Below are positions 46,223 through 53,364 of a stretch of 53,902 bases of DNA, piece by piece. Within the stretch, counting starts at the first letter, position 1; every line of letters starts with the position of its first letter. The translations under genes and the position numbers were made by a program. This DNA comes from Deltaproteobacteria bacterium (GTDB lineage: Bacteria > Desulfobacterota > Dissulfuribacteria > Dissulfuribacterales > UBA3076). The notes under the pieces are model-generated. The model worked only from the letters and a program-made list of their open reading frames with translations. It had not been told where the DNA came from and made no database searches. The stretch is taken from contig JAGYNZ010000018.1 in NCBI GenBank assembly GCA_018399745.1, positions 1 through 53,902 on the forward strand. The letters run 5' to 3'.

Positions 46223-48373
46223 ATGCCTGAAATTGATATCTCAAAAATCCCTAGTGAACTTAGAAATCTTCCTCAGTGGGTAGTGTGGAAAGCTAAGCCT
46301 CAAGAAAACGGCAAAATAGATAAACCTTTGTATGACCCTAAGTCTGGTAATTCTGCGTCTCATTCAAATCCTGAAAATTGGGCCAGTTTTGAAGCCGCAT
46401 TGAGCGCCTATGAAACCGGCGGTTATTCGGGGATCGGTTTCGTCTTCAGTAAAGATGATCCCTACTGCGGAATAGACCTTGATAGCAAGCCAGAGAAAAA
46501 TATCGAATGCAGAAATCCTAGGACCGGCAAAATTGAACCTTGGGCCTTGGAAATAATAAAATCCTTTAAAAGCTACGCTGAGGTAAGTCCATCCGGTTCA
46601 GGCATCCATATAATAGTTAAGGGCCAGCTACCCGAGGGCGGTCGGAAAAAACCAAACATAGAAATTTACAACAAGCACCGATACTTCACTGTTACTGGGA
46701 ATCACCTTGAAGGCACACCACAAGACATAACATTCTCTCAAGATGCCATAAACTCACTTTTAGCAAGCCATTTCCCAAAACAGGTACCAAAGCCCTCAAT
46801 TAAGCGCAACGCTTCCCCACGGGCCAGCCTGGACGACGAAGCGTTAATTCAGAAGGCCATTGAGTCCGCGAACGGGAATAAATTCAACCTGCTTTATCAG
46901 GGACAGTGGGAAGAAGCCGGATACCCCTCCCAGTCAGAAGCAGACCAAGCTCTGTGTAATCAACTTGCCTTTTGGACTGGAGCCGATGCCGGGAGAATGG
47001 ATTGCATCTTTCGTCAATCTGGCCTTATTAGAGCTAAATGGGACGAGAATCATTATAACGATGGGCGAACCTACGGCGAGGTGACTATCTCAAAGGCCAT
47101 AGCAAGCTGTAGTGCAACTTATTCCGGGCAGATCCCGCTTGATGAATCTGAAGGCTGTAGTGACATTGATGAAGCAGTTGAGGACTTATCTCCCAAAAAA
47201 CAAACTTCACCCGTGAGAGAAAGTTCAGCCCCTTCAATGGCGGACCTCAGAGAATACGTTGACGTGTGTGTTGTACCTGGACAGAAGATAAAAGTCGATG
47301 AAATTTGTCGAGGACTGGACTGCTTCAAAAGGGAGGAACGCAAAATCGTTTACAAGAACATCAACCGGTTATGCAGTGAAGGAATATTGAAAAAAGATGA
47401 CTACCAGCATGGCGGGTATAGGAGAGTGATTGAGGTTGAGTCCTACGACCTGGGCGGTGCTATTTCAGAGGATGAACTAAATTTCAATATTGTCCTACCC
47501 CTTGAGTTACATAACCTTATCGACCTCAAAGCAGACCAGTTGTTGCAGGTATCCGGCAGATATGACGCTGGGAAATCCTCTTTCCTGTTTCAGATTATGG
47601 CTGACAATTATCTGAATAACAAAATCACTCTCATTGTGTCTGATGAATGGAGCAAGAACGCTATAAAAGAACGTATGGACGTTCTGGGGATACCGAGACC
47701 GCACCCAAACATAACAGTGATACCCATGAAGCCAGGATACGAGGACATGATACCAACAGGCCGCTGTATTTGCCTTATTGATTATATCCGAGCAGACCAA
47801 AATCCTTTTGAAACAGATGCTCAAATTCAGCGAATCCTTAAAAATCTTAGTGGTGGGGTTGCCATATTTGCTACACAGAAACACCCCGGATTAGACCGAC
47901 CAGTGGGCGGACAATTTGCTATCCATGCCAGTCATCATGTTGTCTTGCTGGATAAATGGAAAGAATTGTTCACCTGCAAAATCTATCGGACGAAAAAAGA
48001 AAAAAACCTTGAGGGTATGTATAAAACATTCAAGATAAGTGACCAAAAAAGACTATATCCTGTTATGGAAAACTGGAAGCAGGGGGGAATCAAGTGGGAC
48101 AATGAACCTAAAATCAATGACGGCAATGACGGCGTAATAAATGCCGTCAATCGGGGGGGTCCCCTTATAAATAAAGAAAGAAAAAAAGAAAGAAGCAAAG
48201 AAAAAAAGAAAGAAAGGGAAATAACTCCTGTGAATAGTGGAGATGATAATACCGACGCTCTCTTCGCTGTGGACACTTTGTTAAATATACAAGAAAAGCA
48301 AAAAGACTTTAAATCACAGGGGGTGTGTAGAAACGACAAACATCAAGACCAGAAGACAATTACATTATGGTAA
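46223..48373 (+). CDS. Primase-polymerase with NrS-1-like domain and RecA-like ATPase
   Basis: A 716-residue replication protein. Residues 1-170 form an archaeo-eukaryotic primase domain: the DxD metal motif YCGIDLDS (Asp85, Asp87), the SGIHI motif (His129) and the RYFTVTGN strand. Residues about 203-297 (ALIQKAIESANGNKFNLLYQGQ...WDENHYNDGRTYGEVTIS) match the helix-bundle domain of the deep-sea phage NrS-1 self-priming polymerase. A winged helix (about 340-402) and a RecA-like ATPase (Walker A GRYDAGKS, 445-452; LIDYIRADQ) follow. The C-terminus is a Lys/Glu-rich tract. It should initiate replication of the element. Confidence 0.82.
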   Translation: MPEIDISKIPSELRNLPQWVVWKAKPQENGKIDKPLYDPKSGNSASHSNPENWASFEAALSAYETGGYSGIGFVFSKDDPYCGIDLDSKPEKNIECRNPRTGKIEPWALEIIKSFKSYAEVSPSGSGIHIIVKGQLPEGGRKKPNIEIYNKHRYFTVTGNHLEGTPQDITFSQDAINSLLASHFPKQVPKPSIKRNASPRASLDDEALIQKAIESANGNKFNLLYQGQWEEAGYPSQSEADQALCNQLAFWTGADAGRMDCIFRQSGLIRAKWDENHYNDGRTYGEVTISKAIASCSATYSGQIPLDESEGCSDIDEAVEDLSPKKQTSPVRESSAPSMADLREYVDVCVVPGQKIKVDEICRGLDCFKREERKIVYKNINRLCSEGILKKDDYQHGGYRRVIEVESYDLGGAISEDELNFNIVLPLELHNLIDLKADQLLQVSGRYDAGKSSFLFQIMADNYLNNKITLIVSDEWSKNAIKERMDVLGIPRPHPNITVIPMKPGYEDMIPTGRCICLIDYIRADQNPFETDAQIQRILKNLSGGVAIFATQKHPGLDRPVGGQFAIHASHHVVLLDKWKELFTCKIYRTKKEKNLEGMYKTFKISDQKRLYPVMENWKQGGIKWDNEPKINDGNDGVINAVNRGGPLINKERKKERSKEKKKEREITPVNSGDDNTDALFAVDTLLNIQEKQKDFKSQGVCRNDKHQDQKTITLW
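48115..48225 (+). other. Possible replication origin signal inside the primase gene
   Basis: TGACGGC occurs twice (48118-48124 and 48127-48133) and again inverted as GCCGTCA (48143-48149). A run of seven G followed by TCCCC (48153-48164) comes next, and then a purine-only tract of A and G (about 48174-48222). Repeats, palindrome and unwinding-prone tract are typical of origins, but the region is also coding. Confidence 0.25.
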
Positions 48374-48696
48374 CAGTTCAAGCCGCTCTACAAACAATAG
48401 AACAATACGGCGGCAACTTGGATATGACCACAGGTGAGTTGAATATTCTGTCAAAGGCCCTTGAGAAAGAAGAGTTAAAAAGGGCGGTCAATATTCTGAA
48501 AGAAGCCGGTCCCGATAAGGTCAAGGCTGCCAAAAAGTTGCCATATATTAATCAGAAAGGTGTCCTGGTAATACCATTTGATAGTGAACCGAGATACCAC
48601 TGGTGGGCTGGGGGGCAAACCATACTCGAAACATTGCGGGGACTTAAAGCCTCACTGGAAATAATTGCTATGTATGTGCCTGGTGGGGCGGCATGA
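48367..48696 (+). CDS. Hypothetical 109-residue protein
   Basis: A soluble protein with no motif I recognise. The first 60 residues are helical (MTTGELNILSKALEKEELKRAVNIL), the rest contains an IPFDSEPRYHWWAGGQ strand and an amphipathic C-terminus. It overlaps the primase gene by 7 bases, indicating coupled expression, and ends 13 bases before the Spo11-like gene, so it is probably part of the replication module. Confidence 0.65.
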   Translation: MVTVQAALQTIEQYGGNLDMTTGELNILSKALEKEELKRAVNILKEAGPDKVKAAKKLPYINQKGVLVIPFDSEPRYHWWAGGQTILETLRGLKASLEIIAMYVPGGAA

Positions 48697-48709
48697 CGAG
48701 TGAAAACAA

Positions 48710-49690
48710 ATGATTCCTTTACAATTAGACGAAGAAACGAGATCGGATCGAAAGGCATGGGCCTGGACGGAACTTACTAAGGGCAGAGGCGATGATTTGG
48801 TCGCTATTTTTAATGACATGAAAAGATGGTGGCCGTTGACTGCAAGACAGGCTTATTATCGACTCATTTCTTCGGATCGTATCAACAAGGCTCACTGGTA
48901 TAAAAATGGGAATTTGAGCAAAGGGATAGTGGATGTTTATTCGGCGGTCATTCGTACACTTAAATGGTTACGGATTGAGGAAAAGTTACCATGGGACGCA
49001 ATTATAGATGAGCACAGAATTACGACAGCAAAGGTAGGTTTTTCAGATAGAGAACATTTCATACTTAAGGAAGTAGATAATTTTTTGGAGGGTTACAGAA
49101 AATGCAGAGCTCAAAAGCAGGAATATTATATTGAAGTGTGGATTGAAAAGGCCGCTTTGCTTCATATTGTTAAACCCATATCTGATTACTTCTGTAGGCG
49201 GACTATTGCTTGTAGGGGATACAACAGCATAACGTTTCAAGCAGAGTGTTACAATAGGGTACAGGAGGCACTTGGATATGACCAAAAGCCTATTGTTCTA
49301 TACTTCGGTGACTGGGACCCGTCAGGCGTAAACATGTGTTATGCCGCAATGCAGACTCTTTATGAAGAACTTGGCCTATTCGGGTTGGACTTTTATAGGT
49401 GCGGTATAAATCCTGAGCACTTTGACCAGATAACAGCTAACCCTGTACCAATAAAAAAAACAGACAGTAGGAGCAAACGCTTTATTGAGCAGTACGGAAC
49501 CACTGCTTATGAATTAGATGCTTTCCATCCTGACCAATTACAAGCCTTGGTAAAAAAATCAATCGAGAGATTTACAGACCTGGACGCTTTAGAAGATGAT
49601 TTAGAGCAAGAGCAATGGGATCAAGAATGTCTTGGAACGCTGAAAGACGATGTACTCCAGCTGGTGGAAGAGAGAGGCTACAAAGTTTAA
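48710..49690 (+). CDS. Compact Spo11/TopoVI-A-like protein with TOPRIM domain
   Basis: A 326-residue protein. An N-terminal winged-helix-like region has LTARQAYYRLIS (43-54, Tyr49/Tyr50), which matches the place of the catalytic Tyr in the 5Y-CAP domain of TopoVI-A/Spo11 (RDIYY-type motif). A TOPRIM domain follows: Glu146 in IEVWIEKAAL and Asp201/Asp203 in YFGDWDPSGVNM, equivalent to the GDPDPxG motif. There is no partner B subunit in the window. Small A-only relatives (Mini-A) are known from mobile elements. It may cut or join DNA during element replication; a nuclease role without strand passage is also possible. Confidence 0.65.
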   Translation: MIPLQLDEETRSDRKAWAWTELTKGRGDDLVAIFNDMKRWWPLTARQAYYRLISSDRINKAHWYKNGNLSKGIVDVYSAVIRTLKWLRIEEKLPWDAIIDEHRITTAKVGFSDREHFILKEVDNFLEGYRKCRAQKQEYYIEVWIEKAALLHIVKPISDYFCRRTIACRGYNSITFQAECYNRVQEALGYDQKPIVLYFGDWDPSGVNMCYAAMQTLYEELGLFGLDFYRCGINPEHFDQITANPVPIKKTDSRSKRFIEQYGTTAYELDAFHPDQLQALVKKSIERFTDLDALEDDLEQEQWDQECLGTLKDDVLQLVEERGYKV

Positions 49691-49715
49691 CCATGGCTAA
49701 ACTTTTTAGGAACTG

Positions 49716-49916
49716 ATGAAACTTACAGTCACCAACAGAATAATAACCCAGGGAATACCCGAGAAATTTAAAGTCGCTGTGAAAGAGCGTCTTACTTTTC
49801 CTCATATTGTAGTATTGAGAACAATAGCTAATTTTGGGAAAAGGAATTCTTTTTTATCAGAGCAAAAAGGGGACCCCTATCACCGAAAAAGGATGGGAGT
49901 TACCTCAGATATGTAA
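49716..49916 (+). pseudogene. Decayed start of a phage-type DEAD/DEAH helicase gene
   Basis: The first 24 residues, MKLTVTNRIITQGIPEKFKVAVKE, strongly resemble the start of phage DEAD/DEAH helicases (usually MxxTVTNRIIIEG-type). After about 30 codons the likeness is lost in this frame, but another frame shows SYCSIENNS, a stop, then FWEKEF, resembling the next helicase block. So the gene appears frameshifted and truncated. The remainder up to 50073 is gene-free and AT-rich. Confidence 0.45.
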
Positions 49917-50073
49917 ATACTTTGTTCACTTGTCAGCCTCAAATTTTCAAAATATTTTTCTAAACTATTCCTTCGCTCTTTTTTGCGCTTGAATTCTTAA
50001 ATGTCCCTTTATATCCATACATATGTTGAGAAGTTGATAAATATGAGCGTAAGATATTAAATAGAAAAAAGAC

Positions 50074-50637
50074 ATGAAAAAACAGGAACTTAAAAAACAA
50101 AAGATAGATTGCGAGAAAGAAACACTTCCTCCTATAAAAGCTAATAAGCTTGCCCTGTGGCTTAAATATTACACTGATGATTCCAATCCAGAAACTTTTT
50201 TAAATCAGACAAAATCAGCTATTTATGCGGGATATAAGGCAAAATCTGAGAATAGTTTTGCTAATATTGGATTGCAGAACTTTAGAAAGCTTGAGAGGCA
50301 TATAAACAGATGGTTGGACGAAGTAGGATTGAGTGAAACAAAGCTGAAAGAAAAGACCTTGCGTTTATTATCTGCAAAAGACACCAAGCTATTTATTCAA
50401 GAAAAAAACGGGGAACTGGATATAATTGAACATAAGATTCCGGCCCTTGAAACACAACGCCGAACCCTAGACATGGCTTTCAAAGTCAAGGGGTTGTATA
50501 AAACAAGTGATGTTCTGGGTAAAGCTACTCAAGTAAATATTCAATTAAATATCCAACGTCTTGGTAAACAACTGGCCAGTGAGCTAGAAAACAAAAGCCA
50601 AGCCATCGACTACCTTGAATCCGACCCTCTGGATTGA
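50074..50637 (+). CDS. Terminase small subunit-like protein
   Basis: A 187-residue protein resembling phage TerS. Residues about 40-80 hold an N-terminal DNA-binding helix-turn-helix (TKSAIYAGYKAKSENSFANIGLQNFRKL). The central part has the typical TLDMAFKVKGLYK oligomerisation segment, and the C-terminal QVNIQLNIQRLGKQL tail fits a terminase/portal-docking end. It would recognise element DNA for packaging. No large terminase is next to it, which fits a satellite that redirects helper packaging. The match is by pattern and not certain. Codon use looks AT-rich compared with the chromosome. Confidence 0.55.
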   Translation: MKKQELKKQKIDCEKETLPPIKANKLALWLKYYTDDSNPETFLNQTKSAIYAGYKAKSENSFANIGLQNFRKLERHINRWLDEVGLSETKLKEKTLRLLSAKDTKLFIQEKNGELDIIEHKIPALETQRRTLDMAFKVKGLYKTSDVLGKATQVNIQLNIQRLGKQLASELENKSQAIDYLESDPLD

Positions 50638-50791
50638 GAATTAGTGCGGGTCAACGGTTCGGACTAGGGACAATTTAAAAAAAGATAAAATTGATCTTAA
50701 TATCTAGCTGTTTGATGAATCTTTTTGCGGATTTTATGTTACAAAAACCGTATTAAGACCAATATAAGTTTTGGAAGAAGGTAACGTAATA

Positions 50792-51079
50792 GTGAAAAGA
50801 TTTATGATTATTTTCGTCATGCTTATGGCATCGTTTCCCTTAAATGTTTTCTCATCGTGCCATTCAGAATTTTTATGCGACAATCATGGAAATTGTAGAT
50901 GGGTAGAGGTGTGTGATAATCCTTTGGATATACCAGCGCCTAAAGTATATACGCCTCGTATTTCTCCGGTCGTTCCGCCTGAACCACCTTCCATAGAACC
51001 TATTGGCCCTCCAGGTTCAAGGGATGGACAACATTTATACAATCCTGATAAGGGTGAATGGGATTGGTATTTTGAATAG
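50792..51079 (+). CDS. Small secreted protein, Cys- and Pro-rich
   Basis: A 95-residue precursor. The start is GTG at 50792 with a GAAGAAGG ribosome binding site; an upstream TTG would be less likely. Residues 1-22 are a signal peptide (KRFMIIFVMLMASFPLNVFSS). The mature part has four Cys in its first 25 residues (CHSEFLCDNHGNCRWVEVC) and then a Pro-rich linker (PRISPVVPPEPPSIEPIGPPG). It has no known relative; surface or periplasmic location is likely. Confidence 0.6.
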   Translation: MKRFMIIFVMLMASFPLNVFSSCHSEFLCDNHGNCRWVEVCDNPLDIPAPKVYTPRISPVVPPEPPSIEPIGPPGSRDGQHLYNPDKGEWDWYFE

Positions 51080-51426
51080 AATTTTTATCCTTACTTGACA
51101 TGACTTTTAAAATTAGATAGTCCATCCTATCAGGTCCATACTAAAAAGCTGGAGAATAACAAAAACAGTGTGGAGATAGGCTGAATTTGGATATAAAGGC
51201 AACTGAAGTTGTAATGGAACTCCCGGATACTGATTTAAAAATTGGTGCTTCTGGGAAATAGTAACAATTTCAAAAAGACTTTTTCTGCAGACTCGGCGGA
51301 GTACATTGCCCGAGACGGTTGAATATTAAGAAGTGAATCAATGTACTAAATTTCATTATATATAGTATTTTAGGCCTAATAAATCCAGCATGTTACATGA
51401 AGTTACTTAGAAAACAATAAGAAATA
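51080..51426. other. Intergenic region before the HNH gene
   Basis: AT-rich, without a supported gene. It has a TTGACA near 51095 without a good -10, and a small GATAG/CTATC hairpin near 51117-51132. A 24-codon frame ending at about 51262 has no supporting ribosome binding site and is not called. Confidence 0.4.
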
Positions 51427-52338
51427 ATGAAAGCGTTCGTCGGAATAACTGACCGAGATTGGTTCGACCTGTTGAGCAATCAAGAACTAATCGAAGAGGT
51501 GAATTTCTGGCAACCCTCCGGAAATCGGCAGTTCCGTGCCCTCAGCCCAGGTGAACTATTCCTGTTCAAACTCCACAGCCCCGAAAACTTTATTGTGGGG
51601 GGCGGCATCTATGCCCATTCGAGCCTTTTACCCATTAGTCTCGCATGGGAATCCTTTGGCATCTTTAATGGTGCTCGAAATCTTTCGGAGATGCGTGTCC
51701 GCATTGCAAAATATAGAAGACAAGCTGAAAATCGGGCTGCGGATTACAGGATCGGATGCATCGTGCTTGAACAGCCCTTCTTCCTTCCTCATCACTTATG
51801 GATTCCAGTTCCGTCTGACTGGAAGTCCAATATTGTTCAAGGTCGAGTATATGACTTGATCACGAAACCCGGTTCCACTCTCTGGGAACGTCTCCAATTA
51901 ATGCTTCCTTCCTTGTCAGCAGAGCTTGGCAGTCGTCCGCAGTATGGTGCTCCCTTACTAACCTTCCCGCGCCTCGGCCAGGGGGCATTTAGAATACTTG
52001 TGACCGACGCGTATGAACGGCGATGTGCCGTGACCGATGAGCGCACACTCCCAGCACTCGATGCGGCCCATATTAAACCTTACTCCGAAAACGGACTGCA
52101 TTTAGTCAGTAACGGGATTCTGTTCCGCAGAGATCTGCACGCTCTATTCGACAAAGGCTACATTACCATTACGCCGACGATGCATATTGAGGTCAGTCGA
52201 CGAATTAAGGAGGAATTTGAAAACGGAAGGGATTATTACAGGCATCATGGCGATTCGATTCGACTTCCCATAAATCCGCCGGATAGACCCTCACCAGAAT
52301 TTCTCGAATGGCATAACACCAACATATACAGAGGATAA
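51427..52338 (+). CDS. HNH endonuclease with N-terminal PUA-like region
   Basis: A 303-residue protein. The C-terminal HNH nuclease (about 198-255) shows YERRCAVTDERTLPALDAAHIKPYSENG...NGILFRRDLHALFDKGYI, with catalytic His and metal-binding residues. The N-terminal 180 residues (FVGITDRDWFDLL, GELFLFKLHSPENFIVGGGIYA) look like a PUA/EVE-type reader fold; such domains can bind modified bases. The family is widespread in bacteria and usually considered a restriction-like nuclease. Together with the next gene it may be a defence cargo. Confidence 0.8.
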   Translation: MKAFVGITDRDWFDLLSNQELIEEVNFWQPSGNRQFRALSPGELFLFKLHSPENFIVGGGIYAHSSLLPISLAWESFGIFNGARNLSEMRVRIAKYRRQAENRAADYRIGCIVLEQPFFLPHHLWIPVPSDWKSNIVQGRVYDLITKPGSTLWERLQLMLPSLSAELGSRPQYGAPLLTFPRLGQGAFRILVTDAYERRCAVTDERTLPALDAAHIKPYSENGLHLVSNGILFRRDLHALFDKGYITITPTMHIEVSRRIKEEFENGRDYYRHHGDSIRLPINPPDRPSPEFLEWHNTNIYRG

Positions 52339-52455
52339 AAAGCTACAAAAAGCAGTAAACCTGATGCCGTAATGGGTACCGGTAATATCTTGATACACGG
52401 CGAGGGCATCTTTCTGCTATGCTCGCGGTTCAACACACCGCGATTAGAGACAAAA

Positions 52456-53250
52456 ATGAAGAACATTGAAGTGGGATCTTGGGAAGCGTATTGTTCAAAA
52501 GTTAAAGAATTGGAGCATAAGTACAAAAATGTTCCCGTTCTTTTTCGCGGTCAATCTAATGCAAGCTGGCATCTAAAAACAACACTTGAAAGATTTTCAA
52601 AATCACGTTGGACAATTAAGAAGTATTGTAAACTTGTAATCGATTGCGTGCGCGGCTTGGGACCTATCGATGACTATAAAGGCAACATCCCGAGTTTAGT
52701 AGATATAGACCGCGAACTGAGTGACAACATGAATCATGTTCTGGTGCATATTCCTGCTTCCATATCTTTTTATTGGACCTATCTGCGTCATCATGGATTT
52801 CCTTCACCTCTTTTGGACTGGACTAAGTCTCCATACATTGCTGCTTTTTTCGCATTTTGTGATTGTGCGGGTAGGGCTAAAAAAGTGGCAATTTTTGCAT
52901 TTATTGATTCGATGAACGGCAGCAAATTTATATGGACAGGGAAGCCTCAAATTACTTCACAATGGCTCAACATTCATAAGCACTTAAGACATACTTGTCA
53001 GCAATCGTGCTACACTATTGCGACAAAAGCGATAGAGAACGATCATCAGTTTGCGGGGCATGAGAAAGTTATTCAAGAAAACGAGATTAATCAGGATATT
53101 CTTATCAAATTACTTATTCCATCTACAGAATCTATGAAGGCCATGAAATGGCTTGACGAAAAGGGAATCAATTATTACAGCCTCATACATGATAGGGAGG
53201 CTCAACTAAAGAGTCTTGCATTCAAGAAAATTAGGCTTATGGGTCTCTAA
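52456..53250 (+). CDS. FRG-domain protein
   Basis: A 264-residue protein with an FRG domain: VLFRGQSNASWHLKTTLER (28-46) and LRHHGFPSPLLDWTKSPYIAAFFAF (the RHxGxxTxLLDxT motif with Ser-Pro in place of Thr). FRG proteins are often carried by defence islands and prophages; their biochemistry is not established. I chose the ATG at 52456 because the domain starts there; the frame is open back to 52372. The gene lies 117 bases after the HNH gene. Confidence 0.82.
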   Translation: MKNIEVGSWEAYCSKVKELEHKYKNVPVLFRGQSNASWHLKTTLERFSKSRWTIKKYCKLVIDCVRGLGPIDDYKGNIPSLVDIDRELSDNMNHVLVHIPASISFYWTYLRHHGFPSPLLDWTKSPYIAAFFAFCDCAGRAKKVAIFAFIDSMNGSKFIWTGKPQITSQWLNIHKHLRHTCQQSCYTIATKAIENDHQFAGHEKVIQENEINQDILIKLLIPSTESMKAMKWLDEKGINYYSLIHDREAQLKSLAFKKIRLMGL

Positions 53251-53364
53251 TCGGTTAGTCGGCGGTCTTTCTCCCATGGTCCCCACGCCATTAGGCAAGC
53301 GGGGTTTGCACTAGGCGGTTCTCATAGGCTACCGCGCTGTGTCTGGGTGTTAAACTGAACTACC
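53251..53364. other. Short GC-rich segment with a hairpin
   Basis: Contains CCCCACGC...GCGGGG followed by TTT (about 53280-53310), a possible terminator of the FRG gene, and a GC-rich remainder unlike the AT-rich element genes. I looked for a tRNA or attachment repeat here and found none. Confidence 0.35.

Noticed and set aside
48150-48170. Programmed frameshift at the seven-G run in the primase gene
   Set aside because: The zero frame stays open to the natural end at 48373 and the other frames close quickly, so no shifted product is suggested.
53251-53364. Possible tRNA or right attachment site after the FRG gene
   Set aside because: A GGTAGTTCAGT-like string on the minus strand resembles a D arm, but no T arm or acceptor pairing exists and nothing repeats the selC 3' end.
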